Shown here in pieces: positions 50,231-64,000 of a DNA stretch of 64,000 nt (positions within the stretch are counted from its first letter, which is position 1; each line of letters starts with the position of its first letter). This stretch comes from Pseudisothecium myosuroides (taxonomy: Eukaryota > Streptophyta > Bryopsida > Hypnales > Lembophyllaceae): assembly GCA_951799445.1 (NCBI GenBank), contig OX637288.1, positions 26,205,288 to 26,269,287 on the forward strand, in the 5' to 3' direction. The notes beneath the pieces are model-generated. The model was not told the origin of the DNA and did no database searches. It saw nothing but the letters and a program-made list of their open reading frames with translations. Position numbers and translations under genes: made by a program.

Positions 50231-51695
50231 CTAGACATATTAAAGACTACATAGGAAAAGATTACACACAACAATATCACTTATAAATTGAAAGATTATA
50301 AATAAATGTTTGAACATGAAGGTGTTAAAACTACAAAAGTGACTTGAAGTGTTTCAATCCTCTTTTTGCGTGCCAAATCTAAAAAGTTGGTCACCACAAA
50401 AATATGAGGTTAAAGGATCTAACATACACAACCCAAGACAAATTATGGCTTCTCAAAATCTACTCTACAATTTTTTTAAATGAATTTCTAAGGTGATTTT
50501 TTCTCCAAGATTGAGTGTGTTTGAGGCTCATTTCCAAGAGCCCTCAACACTACAAAAAGTCAAGATTGCAATGGATACCCTTGCACAAAATCTTGAATAG
50601 AAAAATTATAATCAAACATTTTCAAAATCGGATTTTTGACGCTAAAACTAGACTTCAGTAAGAATTTTTCAAAAATATAAATTACTAAAAATAGCAACTT
50701 GGTTAGGTTTTATTTAACTTCAAAGTATTGCGAACACCAAAATTTTGTGCCTTGGGCATTTAGGGGTTAAAAAATGACTTCTTCAGCCATTTCTATAACT
50801 GCATCAACATTAGATTATGTTTGCAACGGGATAATTCTAAAGATGTTTATAGGTCTCTTTCATATCAATTTCGAAGCAATTTCCTTTGGAAGCTCACCCA
50901 AAACTACAGTATTTCTTAATTGATTTATAGTTTTTATTAATTGATTAAAATTGCAGTTTTGATTTATTGATGAAAAAAGTCACAAAGACCCAAAGATGAA
51001 AAAAGATAAGTATTTATGAATTCTCACAAACTCAAAAATCATGTAGCTCGTAAATTCCTTTCAATATGTGGTTCTTTTTCATTTGACATAAACTAACTCC
51101 TTCATTCACTTGCACGTCCGCAGCCATCAACGCACTCCAAGTCAAAGAAATCGGTGCTCATACCTTGGTTGAGAAAAGACGCTACCAGGAAAAGCACAAA
51201 AAGAAAATGAGGTCGCTTTTCCTCAAAGAATCAATTTACGCTAGTGACATCTGCACTGTACTGTACAATATAATGCTACATGACTTCTAGCGAGGGCCCA
51301 GTTCTTAAATGCACCCTTTCCAATCAATATAACCTGACTAAATAACATTAATCACATTTAAGAAACCAAAAAACTATAAAATGCACCCCTGAAAACCGCG
51401 CTACAAATATAAAGCGAAACCTGTAGAATAGAATAAGAGTCGGTACATCTCCGACTCAAACAGCACCTGTGTGTACCTTCATACTACAATATACCTCCTA
51501 CCTCTACCAAAACTTTTACTAAGCAACGTCTAAGCAGTCTATCGCAACCGCAAGACCTTCAAGATACTCAGCGCAAAAAAAAATGGGTCTCTGCATCTCT
51601 AAACCACAAGTAACCTTGGCCAAAGGATTTGTAGCTCCGTAATATTTTGTTCACTTCAACCTGAATATCAACTGAAAAATCTGATATCACAAAAA
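50231..51695. other. Intergenic DNA and 3' untranslated region
   Basis: AT-rich to about 51050 with no supported feature. The part from about 51100 is less AT-rich and probably includes the 3' untranslated region of the next minus-strand gene. Confidence 0.5.
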
Positions 51696-54600
51696 CTAAA
51701 AGGGCTGGGTTGAAGACTCCCAGAATCGGTTGGCATCTTCTGAATATAGCGTACGGTCTTGAATTTCGAGATTGGCAATATGAAGATCAATCATTCTCGC
51801 TTGCACAGCTTTAACAAGAACCAGCAATGCTGGAAACAGACACCAATTTTCTTCCTCCCTGCGTGGTACCAATAGAAATTGGTTAATTGCACACCCGATT
51901 TCATTGATATCATAATCAATTGAAATGACAAATAATGCATTCCATGCACCTGGGCAATGTGCCCATCAAAATGGCTCCTAATCCATAAGTACTCAGATTC
52001 TATTAACCATAAGCTTAAGAAAGGAAGTCCACTTAGAAAGGTAATGGCTGACTATATAGTAACTTTCAAAACATATTGTTCTTATTGAAAAATGTAGGGT
52101 GTGATTCTTTTCTTCTATTCCTATTTGTGGTTACTTTCCTTGAAGATTCCACAATCATTTATCTCAAATTCTAAAGATATGGAAGCAGAGGCTTGGTGCA
52201 CTTGAGAGTTGAGTGGAAACAGGACATTGAAGTGCAGATTTGAAGGGTTCCGAAGGATCTTACGAGGTGAAGCCTTGAAGATCAGAAGTTGCAGCACCAA
52301 GCTTGATAACATAATGAATATAACCATATATAAATGCTGTACTCTGCAATAGAAAATTGCAACACTAATGTAAGCACAGCAAGGATTTCAGCATTTAATG
52401 ATCCTAGCATATACACTCGTGAATATGGTAGAGATTTCAGGTCAACTTGAAAATTTGAGAGGAGAATTTCTGAGCCATGACAAGAAGTCTCGAGGTTACG
52501 AGCAGAAAATGCAGGAAAATTAATTTCAGTAATTACAGTACGGAGATTGGATTTGCACTAGATCATACAGGTACTTAATTGGTCATTTGTAAGGAATACT
52601 GAGAGATATGGATAACTTACAAGATTAGCAAACGAGGTGATGTTCCACAGAGCATAAATTCGTGCAAGAGCAGCAGATCTTCGGGGCCCGTGGCTAAAAA
52701 GAGCGTTCAGGCCAGCCGCACTGGGAATTACTGATGCAAACGGAAGCACCATCAGAATTCCCAGCATTGCTGCCAAAGATATTGAGTAGAATTGGAGTAA
52801 CATGAGTAGTGTCAAGCTCAAATCCACCAACAGCAGCAGAGAAATCACCAGCCCCACAGAAGCCTGCAGACAGGACAACACATCAAATTCCCATCCCAAT
52901 CTTCACCACAGAAATTGGCACTTACCCTGTCAACATGATCACTGGATAAGGCATATTTTGACACAGATTTTGCGCTCTGGGATAAGAGAAAGATGAGCAG
53001 AGAAATTATTTCCACCTGTCTTCAACAGGACTAGCAAACAACTTAGCACCATAGAAATGCACTATATACTAGAAGCAGTGGATTAAGAAGGCAGAAGATA
53101 TAGCAGAAGTCATTAAAGCAGTGGATAAGAAAATAAATTGAAATCACTCACATGATGACCAACAGGTCTAGCATTCCTGAGGAGAAGCGATACTGGAAAG
53201 CAAAAATCACGTCTCTCTTCCAGAGATCGTAGATTACTTGTATCTAAAACTGCACCACCGATTCGTCGCCTAGATACTCCATATTGCGAGTAACCTTGGC
53301 TAAATTGCCATTGCTGCGGCGCATTGAACCTGCCATCCTCATCGGATGGCATGTAGCTTATACTGTAACAAGTTAATAATGTTAGCAAAATCCGAATGTA
53401 AGATCGCAAACTTTAAGAAATCGCATTTTACCATCCCGTCAGGTACTGAATGCCCATTCCAGCAGTTAAAAATACACAAACATGACATAACGCTGAGAAG
53501 CTTCAATCGACTTCGTTAAATAGTCCTTCAATTATCACCAAACAGACAATTGCTAAGCTTAAGTAAAGTACCTCCTTGGAGAACCACCCGGACTTGGCTC
53601 ATCTGGAAACTGCATTGGCTGAGGTATCTCATCAGCAGGATTCACAACTAGGCCAAGCTGGTAGTAGCCTGTAGTGGTAGCTTGGTACCAGGCCATATCC
53701 ACTCGCACACCCAAAGTGGATAGCCGTGAGTTGCCAACGGCATTGAGCCAGTTCAACACAGGCAGCAAGCCGCTGCGAAGGGACCCTCTGCGAACAGTTC
53801 GTAATTGTGCATTTAAACCAGCTACCATTCTGTACCACATTGTTGAAGGAACAGCCTGCAATCACAAAATATACCACACATTACAGTCCGCAAAAGAAAA
53901 CGATCAGCCTGGACACCTCGTCCAAAGCTGATACAGTAGAACCTCTATAAAGTGACCTCTCTAAAGTAACAAACCTCTCTAAGGTAATATTGTCAGCCGG
54001 TCCCGGCCTGGACCGCATACAAAAGTCATGAATGGCAATGACCCACCTCTCCAATGTAATATGTCTGACCGGTCTCGGCCCTATTACTATTAGAGGTTCT
54101 ACTGTATCAATGTCACATCAGATGTAAGAGTTACTAAAAAAAAACTAATATCCGGGACAAGACTCACAGAATTTTTTGTGTTTCTAATTATAGTAAACAC
54201 ATGCAGCAGCTGGAAATCACGCTCACGGGGGAATCCACCGTAAAATCACACTCAAAAACTCCAAACCAGTCTCACTCGCAGTAGTTCTGTCCGTTTTTTG
54301 ACTTCTTGGGGGACCAGAAAATGGTGGATGGTCTTATTAAACTCGTGAGAGTGCCTACCGTTTAAATTGAAGTCCCTCAACCATAACTGGAATCAATGGT
54401 GTATGCATTAGCGAACCTGTCCAATTAAGCTGGTTAATAGGTTGTCGCTGTGAAGGTTATACGGAGCCATATAGCTGCCTTCGCCCCCGAAGATAATGGT
54501 CATTGGCAATCTTTGCATCAGCTTAGGAGGGAGATCGGGTCGCTTTTCATCTCCTCCCAGAAACACATCAATGTATGCCAACATCAAGTCAGGTGTTGCT

Positions 54601-57600
54601 GCCACCTGCACAAGTCAGACTTTAATGTCAACTTACACATAGAAATCTTACCAACAAGAACAAACACAACCAATCATAGAACTTGTTTTCCTGAAGGACA
54701 AACTAAGGAACAAGGTCGGGTTCATCTCGTCCAGAAATAAGGGAAAATGTACGCTTGGCTATCTTCAGAGTAAATCACCTTGAGACCTTCATACAGAGCT
54801 CGTGACCGGCAAGATCTCAAGCATGCATGGTCGTATTCTGACCGTACATACTCCCGCAGTCGCTGAATTTTCTTCCGTGCGCGCCATTGCTGCCATGACC
54901 ATGCGCAAGGGTATGCCAATACTGACAATATGCTATGCACTGAACCTTCCCACCATTGATAAGCTGCTAGACAGTTGATTTCCTCTGCAAATCTATTAAA
55001 AGCGTCTTCATAGCTGCAAATCAAAGAAACATATTTGAGAAGGTTCCTTTGACCATTTTGACACCACAACTCAGTCAAATCCCAAAGTAGTAACTGTGAA
55101 GTAGAAGCCATAGGAGATTGCTGCTTACACAAGATCCATGATCTGATCGGGAGGGGAATGCGGAAGATGCCATGGCTCGCCAAAGGTATTATTACCCATA
55201 AAGTACATGCGATGTATGTGGCTTTGAGACTCCTCTACTCGTGTGGTCTCGAGCACCTGTATCAAAGAACACAAAATTAGCCTCAGCACAGGATAAGCCT
55301 CCAGGCAACAGTTTGATTTGAAATATAGGCTACTTAAATGTGACTACCCCAAATAGAAATGTATAATTTTCATGCGTGTATTTCACATAATCCTCAGTAC
55401 AACTCCTCAGTATAATCTTCACTTATCCAAAAATTGAAAAATCATATTTGATAATTTTAAAATGCCACTACTCCTACAACCACATGTCACAATTATACTC
55501 AACATGTAAAACTTCATTCTTGGGGGATTGCTGGCCCCCAACATGCAACTATTGCTCTTAAAACATTTCTCATTCTCATAGAGCACCATAACTTTCTACA
55601 TTTTCAGACCATTGCTTAGTCCTTCCCTTGAGGGAGAGACAATAAGCGGTTGTGATCAAGCAATAAATGATAATAAAGAGTGGTCTAACCTCATTTAAAG
55701 ATTCCAAGAATGGGAATGAATGATCGATGAGAGCCCCATTTGGTGTAGGAGTAGGTCCAGAGAAGTCGTCATTGCCTACCAACTTCATCCGCGCAACACT
55801 CAGCACCAAAGCCAACACAACCATGACAACCGAGAGCAAAAGTGTGAACAACCAAGGACCACCGAGCGTATAAATTAGGTCCTCCACCATAGTGTAACAG
55901 TTTGGCATGTGATACTTGTCTGAAATACACTGGTAAGGGCACGCTGCTTCTGTGACGCCTCCTGTGATAGGCACGAGGCAGATCATGTCAACTCAAAGTA
56001 GCCATTTAAGTGCAATACAGCAAACAAGAAAAAATAGAAATCTTTGAACTACACCAAAATGTGAAATTACTATTCAAATAAATCTTTAAGAAAATTTGGC
56101 TGTAAGTTTGTATAAAAAGTATCATTCATAATTCACTTCACTTAAACGAAATAGTATTTGTTCACCTATAATGTTTTCCTTAATATAATTGAACATCCAT
56201 GACGAGAAAAAAGTTATAGCCGAAGTAAAAAACAACGTTAGCTCCAGTGCAGCCCACAGTAATCGCACTTTTGTACTCAAACCCAGAAAAGAAAGATGGT
56301 AATTACCACGAGAATAAGTGTAATTAGCCCGGCTTGGCAGTTTCTCGGGTGGACACGGTTTGCATAAATCAGATTCCCAGCCAGTCTCATTCTTGTACGT
56401 TCCAACTGGACATTCCTGTCATGATAACATCCAAAGCTGATCAGGCCAGCAGTTACAGGTTGATGTTGATCATAATACCAAATTCTCATGCATCAAATTC
56501 AACTACTCCTTCAGGGTAGTTGGCAGCTAATACAGATCAGCCTTCCTTTCTGAAAGAACTTTATCCAAGAAACCCCGGGTGGCCACTTGACAATCTCAAC
56601 AGGACTTTTCTAATTGCTGCTACAGCTTCTAAGAGGTTCATGATGTTAAAAATGCCAGCATACATAGAAACGAGGCATTGAGAGGAATCCATTGAAAAAA
56701 TCTGAACCAAAACGGTTTAGCACCAACAAAATCTACTTTTAGGATTAATGCACGCAAAATTTTGATGCAAATGATCCATGTCCAAAAAAGCTGATTCTCT
56801 CTCAAGTAATAAAACCAAAAATGCCTAATAACTGTACATGACTTCTGAAAACATAATTGAAGGATACCCATGTATTCTCATTTCTTAAAGCATTGAAATC
56901 AGCTACGAAGAGACTTCTAAAGCCAAGCACCCCTAATTCTTATAATCGAGGTGCCCTCCACGCTGTTATTGCACGAAGTGACAAAAGAGATACCAGAGAA
57001 TCGAAGAGGCTGATTACCTTACAGAAGATACCATGGAGGCCAGGTGGACAATCAACTCCACTAATAGTACCGTTCTCTCCTACCTCGGATTTATCATCCC
57101 CGGCATTCCCCCCTCTGTTCACACATTTAGATGTCATGACCGACTTCAACATGCACAACCCCCAATCATCGAAATATTTCTCTTCTTTTCGCACTATCTT
57201 TCTATTGAACAGTATATGGAATCGTACGCAAAGAAATGAACTTACACAAACTCGTTTTTTTAATCAATTTGAACATTGGAGGTGTACAATAAGGTGTTCT
57301 ATACAAAGGTCAAAAAGTTGAGAATGAATTCACCCAGCTTTTAAAGTTGATTAGGAAATACACTGACAAACATTCTACTAAAAAAATTACAGCTTTACAA
57401 ATCCACATCCACAATCAATTGAGGAAATCTCTAGTTACTAGAGGCTTCTCAAATCTGTTGTATCAAATAGATAATAGAACTCAAATTTGACTCATTTGAT
57501 TATGGAATTCTTCAATGCATTTGTTATGAGAGAACCAATCATTCAACTCAAAACAAGAAACGGGTGGGCACCTGGTGTGATAGAGACCCTTCACGTAAGC

Positions 57601-60600
57601 AACGGGAACGAAATCCACCCCTGTAGGAATGTTGGACCAATGGAAGTGAAGTCGACCACCAGCACCACCGCCACCACCCACTCGACCCCCGTGGCCTCCA
57701 GCACTAGACAGTATGGACTCGTTCCCCATTAGCAAAGTCTGCAGAAACAGAAGCAGACTGCCACCAGAGCCTCCGCCTGGGTCACCTATCTCCGGAACTC
57801 CATCACCTCCGCGAACTGATGCGTTGAAACTCCCGCCATCCGCAGAAAGGACTCCAAAAATCTCCACTTTGGTGATAGGGTGTTCGATGGAACCCATGAC
57901 TGGCAAAAGTCGTAAGAATGCAATGATCAATAGACTGCAATGGAAGTTTTTACAGATGCTCATTGTCATAATAGACACTTATACAGCGTAAAACCCTTCT
58001 AACCTACACCCACGCTTCACTAAAGGCCACTATAGATAACACAGGTCGAGGCAACAAGATATCCTAGTCCTTGATTGGTGCAAAAATCAATTCTATTCGT
58101 ATTACCTTGTCCAATGTCGACTGCAAACTAATCCAAATAACATGGAAGAGGTGGCGCTTACATGGCTCTAGAAATTACACATAATATGTCTTCTCAGATT
58201 TGCGCGTATGAACGTATGAACCATTTACCTCAAGCAACTGAACACAAGTATTTCAAAATCTTACTCAAAGGCATACTAAATGAGTATGCAATTGGTTGAA
58301 AATAGCATGTCCAAGATACAGGAAGTTATTCCCGCACCTAGATAATGACCAAGAGATAAGATAGTGAAAACACAAGAACAGCATAAAGCTCACCTATGAT
58401 ACCACCTCCAGCAGTGTAGTTCCCAGAGCTTGCATTGCCACTGCCACTACCACTGCCGAACTCACAGGGAAGCGAATTGTTGCCATAGACTGCACCCCCA
58501 GCTGAGAAGCTGCCTTTGTAATAGCCCTGACCACCTCGCCCACCATGTCCCGCGCCACCTCCGACCCCAACGGGTTCAAATGCTCCTTTGCCAAGCCCTC
58601 CCTCGCAACCTGACAGGTTTCATCCACTACATGAGTCTACACAAAGTTTGCAAGGAAGCTCACGACAAAGAATTACTGATGAAACATAAGGGAATAGAAA
58701 CCTTCACAAAACCATGTAGAGGCTTCTTCTTATTTCAAACAATTTAAAAAACCTAGATGCTCACAGTTTTGCAAAAGTCGGCATGCATAAATACGTAGTA
58801 AGCAAAATAAAGATTGAATAAATATGTAGAATAATCCTTGAATTTTGGGTCACAGCTTAGCCCCTAAGTGTCCTAAATGCCCATATTCCATGACCCAAAT
58901 AGGCCACTTCCATTATAGGAATTGAAATAAATCATTAAGGAAGCGACAAGGTAACAAGGTAACAAATATACTAATTGAAAGAAGAGATCATGCCCTACAA
59001 TTCTGAATGCGATAGAAATATGTATTAAAAGTTACTATAACCGATGTTAGCTCTTCCAAAGTGGACTCTCTGCTTTTAGCTTGGGCACCTTAAACCTAAT
59101 GTAATGCACAACAATAAAAATGTCAACGCAATTGGTAAAGAGAAACACCTAAAGCTGACGCCGAAACACGGCCTCTGATTGAGATTGTCTTGACTCGCTG
59201 AACGTGAATGGCACTTCCTAGTACGGTACCATTGATGTGCACATCTTCAACACGGCAGATCTGAACAATTCGATCATCAAAATTCAGTACAATGAGATCT
59301 GTCTTGTTAGAGCCACACGTTCTAAAGGCCTAGCATTATTAGATCACGACACGTAGCACTGCAAGGTCTTAGTATTTATAAAGTCACATTACGTATCACA
59401 AGCCCACATTAGGGCTTCGCATACACAAGCCAGACTTTCAAGAAATACAGAGTTAAATCTCAGTGCAATCTGATATCCACAGTATGAAATTCTATCTCAT
59501 AGGTGCCCAGATCATAACATGCATTTGTGAATGGAAGCCCAGGGTCACTGTAGCACTTCATACCATATTGCGGTAAACAGAAGATCTCTGTTTGCATACA
59601 CTCAGTGAAGCGTCAAATTGCTCTCTGAACGAACTTGAAAAAGGAGGTTAAAGTCATGCTGTGGAGTACCTGCATCGTCAATGGGGATGATACGTTGAGT
59701 GTACAGTCCTCAGAAGGTGTAAGAATCTCTTCCGGGCAGATGTTGTTATCACAATATACTTTTGTGATCCTGCATTCGTAATTTTGAACATTATCAATAA
59801 GCAAATGAAACCAATCACAGTGATGTTTACAAATCAAGTTATGAAACTAATCAAAGTGGATGAGAAGCTCTCAGACACACTTTTCTGAATTCCAGATCTG
59901 ATGGTGCAAGTAGCGATGCAAAAACTAACCCTTCTTTAATTGGAGAGTCTACTTCAAGTGGCGCCTGTATCAGTGCTCCTTTAGCGACCTGAGCATCCAA
60001 ACTCATCTCTTCAACAAGAAAAATCGATTTGCAAACGCACCAGACAAAGAAAACATAAGTTGAAGAAATGGAAATAACAAAAGCTCACTGGGACATCCTC
60101 AAAGATAACTCCCAAAGCAATTTCAAGCTGACTCGCGACTCACATGTACAGTATAGAACAACGAAAGAAATAGTCGTTGCGCTCTTAAAGAGTCACCAGG
60201 ACCAGAAAGCTTCAGCAACCCCTGCCCATGAATTCCCAAATTCGCACTGGATTCGATCACAGATCCTTCCTGGAACAAACAACATGACTTTCAGTCAGAC
60301 AAACAGCAATAATAATCTTCTGTTTAACCATAGACTATGAGGTTCAAGTTTAAAATTCGGTTTAGGTTCAGTATACTCACCCGCAAAATAACTAAGTTGC
60401 TTGTCTCAATAGTGGAGGTAGCCAACATGAAATCATCCGGAGTGCCGTCGACTTTGATGGTCGAATTCCACATCAGCAGCATCTTTACACTCAATTTGAG
60501 AGCCCCATACACCTTGATAGTGGAGTCACTCATAAGCACCTCCTCCGCGACTAACTCAAACACGGAGGTTGAATACATAGCCAGACCAAAGCTAAGAAGA

Positions 60601-63306
60601 CCTCCCGACTGCAATGTTATCATAGAACGAACCTGCACCAAATATCTAACATGAAGTAAATAACCAATTGCAACTGTTGTAAAGAGTACCCGGCTATATT
60701 TCGATGTTTCAACGATCGTTTCAGAATAGTTTTAAGAAAAACATGTTGACGCCTCAAGATCCGCTCCAAGAGGAATTCTCATATGCAAGCCCAGAAGCGT
60801 CGACTATCCCAGCGGCACCCAATTGTATCGTCACATTGACTAGCAGGTTCCCAAATCATCAACTTTCTTATGAAACCGGGATGAATAATCCAGAGTATAA
60901 TCAACTTCCATAAATAAAAACATCCTCTGACTGAGTGAACCAGAATACAAATGTTTGCAACCGCATTGCAGCAAGACGAAGGAGAACTACTGCAGGAAGA
61001 AGAGGGGAAGAAAATCAACAAAATAGAAGACCCAAAGAAAGTTGATCATGTACCTGCACTCTGCTCCAGAGCAGTGGAACCAAAACACTGGCATTGTTCT
61101 CCACAATCACTTCCGACCAGAGAGGGTGATTGGGAAACTCATACAGCAGCGTGTCAGTCACAGTTCCTTTGTTGCCATTTGAGACACGCAAAGATGAGGA
61201 GAAAATATCGTAGCGTGTGCCTGATGCTCCGTTGTTATGAGGGCAGGCGAAACTATCACCACCTGCAGGCAAAAAACAAGACAATGATGCGTCTCTCTAT
61301 TCCAATCAAAAAAAAGAAGGTGATGCGCACAAATTAACCCCTCGAGGACCAAGTTGGGCCTCATGTTCAATTAAAAAGTTTCGAGTAGTTCATGTGGAGA
61401 TTTTCTTCTGTCCAAATTTATGTAATTTTTGACCAACACATACCGTGTTCTTCACTGATTCTGGTAATGCGAAATTTGGCCCAAACTGAATTATATTTTT
61501 CACAATATGATCAATTCGTCATTTCAAACCATGAATCCTTGGTCCTTCGGGGGTTAAGAGCTCAAAATCTTTACTTAAAAATGGGAGGACCTAATGCGCA
61601 TAGTGGTCTTGACTGAAGGTTCTAACCATGATAGCGGACAGTCACACCGTCAATCCTCATAGAGCAGATGGCAATCCGACCCCCTGAAGCACCTCCTCGA
61701 CCAGAACCACCAATTGCACTGATTTGTCCGTTCCCTTTTCTGCATCCAAGATGTACTAGGTCTTCTGCTGTCAAAACCTCTACCGGAGTAAAAGTGAAAG
61801 AAAGACGGCATTGAATAAATGGCTGAGGGTTACTTTAGATTGCACAGACCGAAGGAACAAGCTTAAAATTAGGAAAACCATCGTATGCACCTAAGGGTAA
61901 GATAACAAGTTGGAAATAATCCACTGCATTCATGACCCCTCATGACGCATTTATGGCTACAATCGTCTAATCCACCTAAAAGAGGTAACCTGAAACCTTG
62001 TTATCTCAATTTGATTTTTAGTCTGCCCCATAGAAGCCATGAAATCACCACCTCTTCATGCTCCTCCGACCAGTATAAAGTCGACATTAAACAAAATGAG
62101 GTAACACAATTAAAGATTAATCTTTGCACCCATCAAGGTGTAGGATTTCCTGTCATCTCAACCTTGCTGCTTCAGCCAGTGCAATCTAAAGAGGCCCTCT
62201 AAACAAGTCAAGTGCAAACAGGAGAGAAAAAGTAAGCCCTAGTTTTGAGTACTTTGCACATGACATTGGTTCAAATTTTAAGTTTGTTATCTCGAGCTTG
62301 TTGCTTCGACTGGTGCAGTCTAAAGTAGCCCATAAAGTAGCCTGTAGAGGCTCCAAAACCAATGGCGACGTCGTCACTGACATTGCAACCACCAAAAAGC
62401 AAAAAACTTGACCCATTTGCGAAGTTTGGACCTGACTCACATTCGAGAAGCCTGAACGAAAAGACTGCCCCCAGATCCTCCACCCCCAGATCCCCCAACC
62501 GTGCCCCCGTCCGCTTCAATTGAGCCATTGATGACCAAAATACCCACCACCGTCACATTCGCCCGGCCTCCTCCTTTCCCACCAAGCTCACTATACTTGA
62601 CAGTCGTCCCGCCAGTGCTGCCAAAGTCCCAGGGCTTCATCAGAGTCGACCAGCCATACATGTCCCCACCCCAAACATCTCGCTGATCTTTACTCGGATC
62701 CTTCAAACAGGAAGCTCCTCGACCGCCATGGCCAGCTCCTGCTCCGTCCACTCCTGACGGCGTCCCACTCGCCCCAGAAGGCGGCTTGCCTCCAAAAGCA
62801 CTGCAATTCAGACTCGCATGGTCTCCGACGTTCACATTCGCAGCTTCCACCCACAGGGAGCTGCTTCTCACGGTGGAATTCGCACCGAGGTTCAAGTCTC
62901 CGTTCAAAAGAATGGTGACGCTGCATCCAGGCGTGACGCAACCGATGAGCACGTTGGGTTGAATCTCCAGAGTGCCATTTCCAATCAGGAGGGTGTCGTC
63001 TCCAGTGAAGGAGACGGGTTGCGACAAGGAACAGACGGTGTCCAGGGAGCCTGTTCCGGAGAGATCATCTTCACAGGAAAGGGATTGCAGTCTGTAGTTC
63101 GCAAGGAGAGCTGGTGTCAATGGCAGCGTTGGCATTTGCCTGAAAGCATGACGATTCTCCCATTTTGAATGGGGCAACTGGATGGCCCATTCGGAATGGA
63201 GCCCAGATGGAGCAACTGCTGTGGCGAAACTGGCACTGGAAGGGGAGACGATGTGCACAAGCAATAAGGTCAAAATTTGAATGGAAATGAAACCATGGGC
63301 CGCCAT
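51696..63306 (-). CDS. Large glycine-rich multi-span membrane protein (At5g11700/At4g32920/At5g47020 family)
   Basis: Function unknown. Exons, high to low: 63306-62458 (or to 62441), 61777-61627, 61262-61054, 60632-60381, 60269-60144, 59988-59930, 59769-59670, 59260-59149, 58609-58394, 57899-57572, 57114-57018, 56415-56307, 55961-55690, 55256-55129, 55013-54779, 54605-54417, 53855-53572, 53362-53152, 52976-52926, 52863-52621, 52343-52264 and 51858-51696. The sum is 4464 nt, about 1487 aa. There is a signal peptide (ISIQILTLLLVHIVSPSSAS) and a long extracytoplasmic part with glycine-rich stretches (GGGSGGS, GGGGGAGGRLHFHW). A cysteine-rich segment follows (CPPGLHGIFCKECPVGTYKN). The first membrane span is at about residues 905-928. 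Next come AYQWWEG, YVRSEYDHACLRSCRSRALY and FLGGDEKR, more membrane spans (exon 52863-52621), and a C-terminus HIANLEIQDRTLYSEDANRF. All but the first junction have good splice sites and matching phase. Confidence 0.92.
53934..54104. mobile_element. Emigrant/Lemi1-like (pogo) MITE in an intron
   Basis: 171 bp beginning CAGTAGAACCTCTA and ending TAGAGGTTCTACTG, flanked by TA at 53932-53933 and 54105-54106. This terminus closely matches the known Emigrant/Lemi1 pogo-type ends of plants. Short internal direct repeats of the type acctct(c/a)taa(a/g)gt follow the left end. It lies in the intron 54416-53856 of the glycine-rich gene and does not touch a splice site. Confidence 0.9.
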
Positions 63307-64000
63307 GCTGCACCCTCATAGTACATTCCTTATCAGGGTTGAGGCTCCCACATCATGTGATCGCCACGCCCTTCTGCTCCAGTCCCCATGCTTCAAACTC
63401 AACAGCAACCTAAAAAGCTTTCCACAGAAAAAATTCCAGATTCTCTAGTTGCCAAACGATCAGCCGCTCCAAGTGAGTATTTTCAGATGCTCTGGAAAAA
63501 GAGTCACAGAGGGAAGTGTTACACTTTGGCAAACTTTATCAAGGGGACTAACAGAAGGGAGACTTTACCACGGGCGCTAAGAGGATCTTCAAGACTTTAG
63601 ACCTTGACTTGCGCTAAGCTGTGACAATGTGTCGTAAACCAGCTAACCCTAACGGAGGAGTGGAATATGAAGCCCTGATGAAATGCGCAGAGTGAGTCGT
63701 TCTCAGAGGTGACGAATCCTTGCAGCGAATGGAGCTACTTCTACAAAGCCTCGTGCATTTGTTCTAACCCTCCACCAAGAATTTCTGTGAGTTTCTCTTC
63801 AGTTGGAGTTTTACCTCCAAATCTGAACACACACACGCACACGCACACTCACACCTAAACCTCTCGCATTGAAAGATGTGCGCAGGAAAGCGCAGCATCA
63901 GCTAACCTTCACTTCTCGCTACCCTAAAGACACGGAAATCCGGCACAAGCCCGCGTCATTGTTTCTAAAACAGCATTTTCCAAGATTAGAATGCTGTGCT
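63307..64000. other. Upstream region of the glycine-rich gene
   Basis: Probably the promoter and 5' leader of the minus-strand gene starting at 63306. No second gene is supported. Confidence 0.4.
63827..63855. repeat. CA-rich microsatellite
   Basis: Interrupted (CA)n of about 29 bases with a few G and T changes (acacacacgcacacgcacac). Confidence 0.85.

Noticed and set aside
1..64000. tRNA, rRNA, CRISPR arrays, LTR retrotransposons and bacterial-type operons
   Set aside because: None was recognised by eye. The many introns and plant proteins make prokaryotic features unlikely; a covariance-model scan would be needed to exclude small RNAs.

Overview
This is a stretch of a plant nuclear genome. 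Its genes have many GT-AG introns, plastid and chromatin genes sit side by side, and plant-type DNA transposons are present. The protein sequences and the form of the CACTA transposase suggest a non-seed land plant (bryophyte-like), but that is an inference and no species is claimed.

Layout. 1-1129: intergenic DNA with tandem and inverted repeats. 1130-14966: one CACTA transposon of 13.8 kb with both terminal inverted repeats and a perfect 3-bp target duplication (CCT). It carries two divergent, decayed genes: a TNP2-type transposase on the minus strand and a Ptta/En/Spm-like accessory gene on the plus strand. 15931-23032 (+): a RecQ DNA helicase of the RECQL4 type in 20 coding exons. 24781-25046: a short retroposon. 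25793-28253 (-): the plastid nucleoid protein PTAC16 in 5 exons. 28855-29965 (+): a broken second copy of the 5' end of the RecQ gene. 32670-38339 (+): nuclear actin-related protein ARP4 in 19 coding exons. 39832-41336 (-): an unrecognised ORF with four long internal repeats and one frameshift. 41.3-51.7 kb: AT-rich gene desert with a roughly 420-bp tandem repeat, a TA-flanked MITE, a long foldback element and two hairpins. 51696-63306 (-): a very large glycine-rich, cysteine-containing, multi-span membrane protein in 22 exons, with a pogo/Emigrant-like MITE in one intron.

The genes do not form a pathway. RecQ (DNA repair/replication), ARP4 (chromatin remodelling), PTAC16 (plastid transcription) and the glycine-rich membrane protein are ordinary, independently expressed plant genes, and their conserved reading frames, splice sites and C-termini look intact. 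The novelty lies between them: the repeat protein at 39.8-41.3 kb, the CACTA element with its mutation pattern, the RecQ fragment duplicated 13 kb away, and several small elements whose insertion sites can be read to the base. Exon borders were placed by eye from splice consensus, reading frame and family conservation; no alignment or transcript data were available.
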